In this document: positions 47,406-52,500 of the stretch, in pieces | Layout: every line of letters starts with the position of its first letter | Position numbering within the stretch: position 1 is the stretch's first letter | Assembly: GCA_011800805.1 (NCBI GenBank) | Contig: MPNW01000221.1 | Span: 27,116 to 79,615 of the forward strand | Direction: 5' to 3' | Source of the DNA: Hirudo medicinalis | Lineage: Eukaryota > Annelida > Clitellata > Hirudinida > Hirudinidae | DNA length: 52,500 bases | Program-made: the position numbers and the translations under genes | The notes under the pieces: model-generated | What the model saw: only the letters and a program-made list of their open reading frames with translations | What the model was told of the DNA's origin: nothing | Database searches by the model: none

Positions 47406-50400
47406 AGCGCAGTACTAATTGCTGATGAAATATCCCATTAATGACTAAAATCATTGATAAATCGTTTAATTAATTAAAACAGTTTTCTTTAAATTGGATT
47501 AGCAGTCATAACTTTTGAATGTTCATTTACATTATATTTCATGTTTTCATATTCACATTCATTTCATGATTGATGATTCTCACAACACAAACTCACGCGG
47601 TCATTCATTTCGACAAAGATATGATCGGAATCAAATTGTGGAGGATTGAAAAACATCTCAGAAATATTCAAAAGCTGAAATCAAAAGTAAATCTTTAATT
47701 GTAATTAAATTAGTAAATTACACCCATGGCAAACGAAACTCATAAATTTAATGATTGCAATAGTTTCTGCAATGAAAGACCACCTTAGTCCTAATTTTCC
47801 CCCTTGTGGCCTTCGATAACCAGGTTGTTTGGTTGACTATTTCTTCTGTGGCTGCTTTAACTTCCTTAGCGATTTCATTCACCTTATAAATAACGGAAGC
47901 GTTTTTGAAGTAAATTTTAGTTTAATTAAACAAACAAAGAATTGCATTCAAGATTTCACATAATTTATAAAGGACTACGATAATTTACATTTAATATAAA
48001 AAAAAAACTTTATTTGGGATCTGACTATCAACACACTCAAAACTTGACAGAAAAACAAGAGACACATTTCAAAATGCGATTCAAATTTCACTAATTAAAT
48101 AAAGCCAACAAGATCAGACAAACGTTAATGTAAATCTAAATGTACTTCATTTATATTAAATTAAATGCGTAGCATTAGTGGCGCCTCCTGTTAGGAATTT
48201 ACATAGCGCTCCTTCCCAGGGGCGCTTCTGGCTTTCGGGAGAAAGGGCTTCGAACACGACATATTAAGATTTAATTCCTTTATTTACTATATTTATTTCC
48301 TGCTGCCATTACCGCCGCATGAAGGAATTCAACACATTCGGCCTTCACTTTAATAGTCAATTCATAATTGCTGCTGCGCACTTCATTTCCACTAAAATAA
48401 AAAGTATACCAACTTTTAATTTGATTACTGCATTTCGATATTTGCTGATGTAAAGAGCACCGACCTCTTCGGTCAGATACGAATAAATAAATTCTGCACA
48501 CCATTTCGGTCGTTCTCGGATGGTTTTGCCCCTCACGTCCTGAAGTTATTTGCATAAAATGGTAATAAATAAGGCGTCAATAATTACGAATGTTTTGCTT
48601 AATAGTTCAAAAACTATTGCTGATTAGAAATACATTATGCTGATCATTATGTATTCATTTATTAATCATTAAATGTAGTCAATAGTTTAGTATGGGAGAC
48701 CGGAATTGTGAAAAATAGAAGTAATTATACATTTAAATATACCGTAAATAAATAATCTATAGACATTTTAAAACTTTTTCATTTAAACCACTATGCATGC
48801 ATGTTTGTTTAATAACAATGTAACAAACATGCCCCTGTCTTTATGTTCCCAACAGGGAATAACAAATTTTTGGAGTTTTGCAAATGAATCTATAATGTTG
48901 TAATAATATTTTGTTTTGTCGGTATGAAATAATTATATATACTTAATATTAACCATAATTTTGAAAATTGTTGCTCTTACGGTTAAAGCTCTCAAAATTG
49001 TAACATATAGACCATAAAATTCCACCATAATATCACAAAATTTCGATAATCATAAAAATGGTCAACATATTTTATTAAAAAAGAAGTTTGATCGCCAATG
49101 AGTGAAATAAAGCAATTGAAACCAACGTAAGAGAAATTGTTGTACAGAATTCTAAACTTATCAGGGGCTCCTGGCAAGATCACATCGAGCAATCTCCATA
49201 ACAAATAGTTAACCAATGTTCTGAATATAATTTATAATAATTGCGTTAATTTTCCAAAATTTAATTTTTAGTTGTTGATGTTGATTATGTTCAAATATCA
49301 ACAAGATGGAACGGAAAAACTAACCTGAGCCAATTCACGTTAAGTTAAATAAAATTTCATTTCATTTTGGCTTAGATTTTAATTTCGACGTTTCTGATTC
49401 GTAAATAAATAATAATAATTACTAATAACTGACCTTTTACTTGTTTCTTCAACGATATCCGCAAGGGCTTTAAAGTAGGACATGTGATGAGTGATAACGG
49501 GTTCTTCGGAGGTCATATAAATCTTCGTTTTGTTGAACAAGTGCATTATTATATTCTCAAACTGAAACTGTTTTACAATCAATTCTTTGCAGGTAATGAT
49601 TTTGAGATATATGTCAAAGGCTTGAAGTGTGTTTATCAATATATCGATCAATCTAATTTCATTTAATGAAATAAATTTGCAATTTAAGGCTTCCATTCGA
49701 TAATGTCAAAAATCTATATGTACTGCAATCACAACGTAGCACATAAATTAGATATTATTTACGATCCAAAATTTTGCATTACTTCAAATAATTAAGTATC
49801 ACTCGAAAACCAAAAATTTCTTTAGCAAGTAATGTATACAACATAATTGCATGGAACTAATTGACTAAGCCAAATAAAAATACTTTGTTATCAGTAACTG
49901 AAAAAATTCTATGCAAACGAAATACATTACAAAAAAAAAATCATTGAACCTTCTTGAAAGGTGCTCCAAATTCTTCTAAGCTCATTTTTGTCAGAGCTTC
50001 ATCTTTTCGAAGGAGTACCTGAGTTGATTAATTTTTAGGTTTTTAATGTCAAGCAATACTTTTCGATGTTATGTAACTTTGTTTTATGCATGCAATGCAA
50101 GAGATAAATTTAAAACATTAAACACATCATCAAATGTAAGCTTATTTTTAGAAATAGTGCACGTACCTTGGCCAGCTTTTTTTCCAAATCGACTAGTTCA
50201 TCAACCTCTTTTGTAACTCTCTCTGGATCAGGTATGTAGTAGAAGAGATGGGCAACTGATTCTATCAGACGCTTCAGTTTTTCTAAGGACTTTCTGTGTG
50301 AGGCGAATTTGTAATCTTCCTCTTGCAGGGTCAATTTCGGTTGTCTAATCTAGTTGCAAGCAATTAAGTAATGAAACAACCATGGATTTTGATAAGCCTG

Positions 50401-52364
50401 TATTAAGCGATAATGAAAATGAAAGGGTTGGCACTGAAGGATAATAGTTATCCAATAATTAAATATTTGTGTAATAAATGAATTTGATAAATATTTGTAC
50501 TTTACAACTTTTGCACAAAAAAAAAAGATAATTATTAATAGGTAATTAAACTTATTGAAGCGAATGACTTGTAATGTGACGAAATTATTACTTTTAGCAA
50601 GTCAACACACCGTTGGCATTGAAGGTGCTGCGCCTGAGATGTAGACAGTGAAAAGTCCCTCAACATTGAACATCTGCAGTCTTGTCATCAAAAGTGTAAG
50701 GTCTGTAACGTCTTGCCTCCATAACTCGTCAAGTACGGGCCAATCGTCTAATCTACTCAGGGCCAATTGAATTGGCACATTCATTTTCCTAGTGATGGCA
50801 GCTGTACAAATTTTGTAAGAAATGATTTGTTGATAATTATACAAATTACAAATAATTCATTTATAATGATAAAATAATAATAAAAATAAAATAATTTTAA
50901 ATAAAATAATAAATAAAATAGCAATGAATCATTAAATCTTGGTAAGATATCATATTTTAATAAAATAAAATAGCTTAACCCCTACGTACTTGCCTGTATT
51001 CATGCAAGATATATAATAAGTTTTTGTGAAATCTTCAAAGGCATAGCTGACGTTTTCAGGAGGGTTTTCTAAAATATCTGGTAATTTCGCAAATATTAGT
51101 AATGATAATAACAATATTGTAACAAATTATGACTTAAGTATAGTGAAATTCAGATAAAAATGTCATTGTAATCAAAGTTTTAAAAAGCGAACAAATGCAA
51201 TAATAAATGAATTAACAGTTAAATCCTGAATATTCTGGATGTATTTCCAGCACAATCCATTCTGTATTCTAATTTTCCAACTCAAACTCTTGGAATATAA
51301 ATTTAAAGTACCTCTTAAATCTTCAATGACCAATTCATCTAGCTGAGTGGAAGTGCTTATTTCTAATTCACCTTCAGGTATTTGAGCTTTTTTCAAAAAT
51401 GTCCCGCAGGTAAATTCGTAAAAGTCGTCGCAAGGGTTGGCTTTGAGGTCCACATATTCGAGGAGATTACTAGCTGATTATTAGGACAATATTAACATTG
51501 TTATATTATTACAATATTATAATTAAAAATAATAAAATATCGTATGACGTTAACATCGAATAGTGTTGTTTTTATTCAGTACTATTCATGTATGGAAAAG
51601 TCCAATATAATTCCCATAGTTGTCTTTCGATTCAGTTGCTTATTTACTAGTGCTGCAGATTTATGTGCGTTAACGGAAGATTAATGCGTTATAATTTTTT
51701 TGCAATTAAAATTATTAACGCGACGATTAAATTTTTTTAATTTCATATCCTAATCGACTAATCGCGATTAAAAATATTAATCGATCTGCAGCCCTATTAT
51801 TTACTGATTACGGTATATCTAACCCGTGCCGTTGCATTCTTTGGATGGACATGTTATTTCTTCAAGCGTCGTCCGAGCATTTGGTAAAACATTCAAATTA
51901 TTTATTTGACGATGTATTGTTGCATAATTTGTTTCACGAATTATTATTGTATATTTTAGAGATGAATGAAATATTTGTAATTGTAATTGAATAAAATCTC
52001 AACTCACGGGAATCAGCCACTGGTGATGAAAATGTCGATGTAAATAAATTATTGGTTATATTATTAGAATTGAATTCAGCACTTAAAAAAATTAATCCTC
52101 TAATCTAAATTAATCCTCTAATTAATTCTATAATTAAAATAACAGTTCTACTTTTATCAATGTGCTTTATGTCCCAATTAGTAATCTTTTGATATTTTAA
52201 GTTTCTTTACTCTATTTTTATTTCTTGAAATTTATGAGGCTAAGGTTAAGTAACAAATTATATTAAAAGAAGTTTATCAAATTTAATGTTTGCAAACCCA
52301 AACTGCAAAAGCAATGCAGTGCGACCAAACAGGCAACGAACGAAATAAGGATTTGCCGATTCAT
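45101..52364 (-). CDS. M13 gene E, neprilysin-like with a destroyed zinc site (predicted pseudoprotease)
   Basis: Full-length neprilysin-family gene. Exon 1 (52364-52298) encodes the signal peptide [19 protein letters not shown]. Exon 2 (51859-51824) gives [11 protein letters not shown] and exon 3 (51473-51312) gives [16 protein letters not shown]. Further exons include 51068-50994, 50801-50611, 45597-45502 ([12 protein letters not shown]), 45382-45309 and 45200-45101 ([13 protein letters not shown], stop 45101). The exon homologous to the active site (46532-46465, 68 bp as in all paralogues) reads [16 protein letters not shown], so HExxH is HHIWD (46495-46481): both the catalytic Glu and the second His ligand are gone. 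PAGILQ and NAYY are also lost (SAARIS; SSNYF). The third ligand region DENIADN is kept. No frameshift was found. The intron at 50993-50802 has a GC donor. Likely a secreted binding or decoy protein rather than an enzyme (inference). Confidence 0.87.
47366..47404. repeat. (ATT)n microsatellite
   Basis: Thirteen ATT units just upstream of the gene E exon encoding [17 protein letters not shown] (about 47352-47250). Confidence 0.9.
48175..48345. repeat. Dispersed repeat with 'catagcgc' core in an intron of gene E
   Basis: Contains tttacatagcgctccttccc, ggggcgcttctgg, cgaacacgacatatta, and then ctgctgccattaccgccgc and tcaacacattcggcc. It matches 18950-19070 in the same order. It lies in the intron between exons about 48540-48425 and 47881-47785. 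Confidence 0.65.
51648..51796. mobile_element. 149 bp hAT MITE with 8 bp target duplication
   Basis: Ends are tagtgctgcagat and atctgcagcccta (inverted repeats with one mismatch). They are flanked by a perfect 8 bp direct repeat, ttatttac (51640-51647 and 51797-51804), the duplication length typical of hAT transposition. The interior is non-coding and contains gcgttaacg, taacgcgacgatta and aatcgcgatta motifs. It lies in the intron between exons 2 and 3 of gene E. Confidence 0.88.
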
Positions 52365-52500
52365 GAGTTGCCAACTGCTGCTCAATGTCGTAACGAAACA
52401 ATAATTTCTTATAACTCTAATGCGCCAATGACTTTTGTAAAATCAAACCAACAAATTTCCCATGGTCCGACAAGAAATATTTATAGGCATTTTACCGTTT

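Noticed and set aside
1..52500. CRISPR arrays, bacterial operons or horizontally acquired prokaryotic genes
   Set aside because: Repeats are microsatellites or transposons, genes are spliced, and no spacer-repeat pattern or Shine-Dalgarno-led gene string is present.

Overview
The window is nuclear DNA from an AT-rich metazoan, probably an invertebrate. The evidence is spliced genes with short GT-AG introns, animal-type orthologues (SETD2, CPLANE2/RSG1), a family of neprilysin-like M13 peptidases, and animal-type transposons (mariner, hAT, Ty3/Gypsy, LINEs). I cannot assign a phylum. All confidently read host genes are on the minus strand. Single-N gaps, two of them flanked by perfect ~125 bp duplications, show that this is a short-read draft assembly.

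Layout. 1-8505: a SETD2-type H3K36 methyltransferase, running off the left edge, with a very long SR-rich disordered exon and then AWS, SET and post-SET exons. 8506-11900: no host gene seen; a long inverted repeat (about 9460-10012) is followed by a decayed plus-strand ORF of unknown, transposon-like character. 11952-13167: a complete four-exon CPLANE2/RSG1 small GTPase gene.

13886-52364: a head-to-tail minus-strand cluster of M13 (neprilysin-like) genes sharing one exon plan, often to the base. A (13886-19541) has a signal peptide and an intact HEITH site but a 1-nt exon deletion. B (22153-about 27525) is intact and canonical. A two-exon fragment with stops lies at 28735-28985. C (30145-42610) keeps HEITH but has lost the substrate-binding motifs. 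D (43360-43910) is an internally deleted remnant without catalytic exons. E (45101-52364) is a full-length gene with a signal peptide whose zinc site reads HHIWD instead of HExxH, so it is predicted to be catalytically dead. The cluster therefore holds an intact enzyme, divergent copies and a pseudoprotease side by side.

Mobile DNA sits mostly in introns and spacers. The Gypsy element (36547-41006) is inserted in the AAT tail of a LINE fragment, inside an intron of gene C that is only about 150-165 bp in its paralogues. A 79 bp mariner MITE interrupts a LINE reverse-transcriptase relic. A hAT MITE with a perfect 8 bp target duplication lies 28 bp from exon 2 of gene E. A dispersed repeat built around 'atagcgc' occurs five times. 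A diverged U2 snRNA-like sequence lies between genes B and C. The most interesting biology is the M13 cluster, especially the putative pseudoprotease E.
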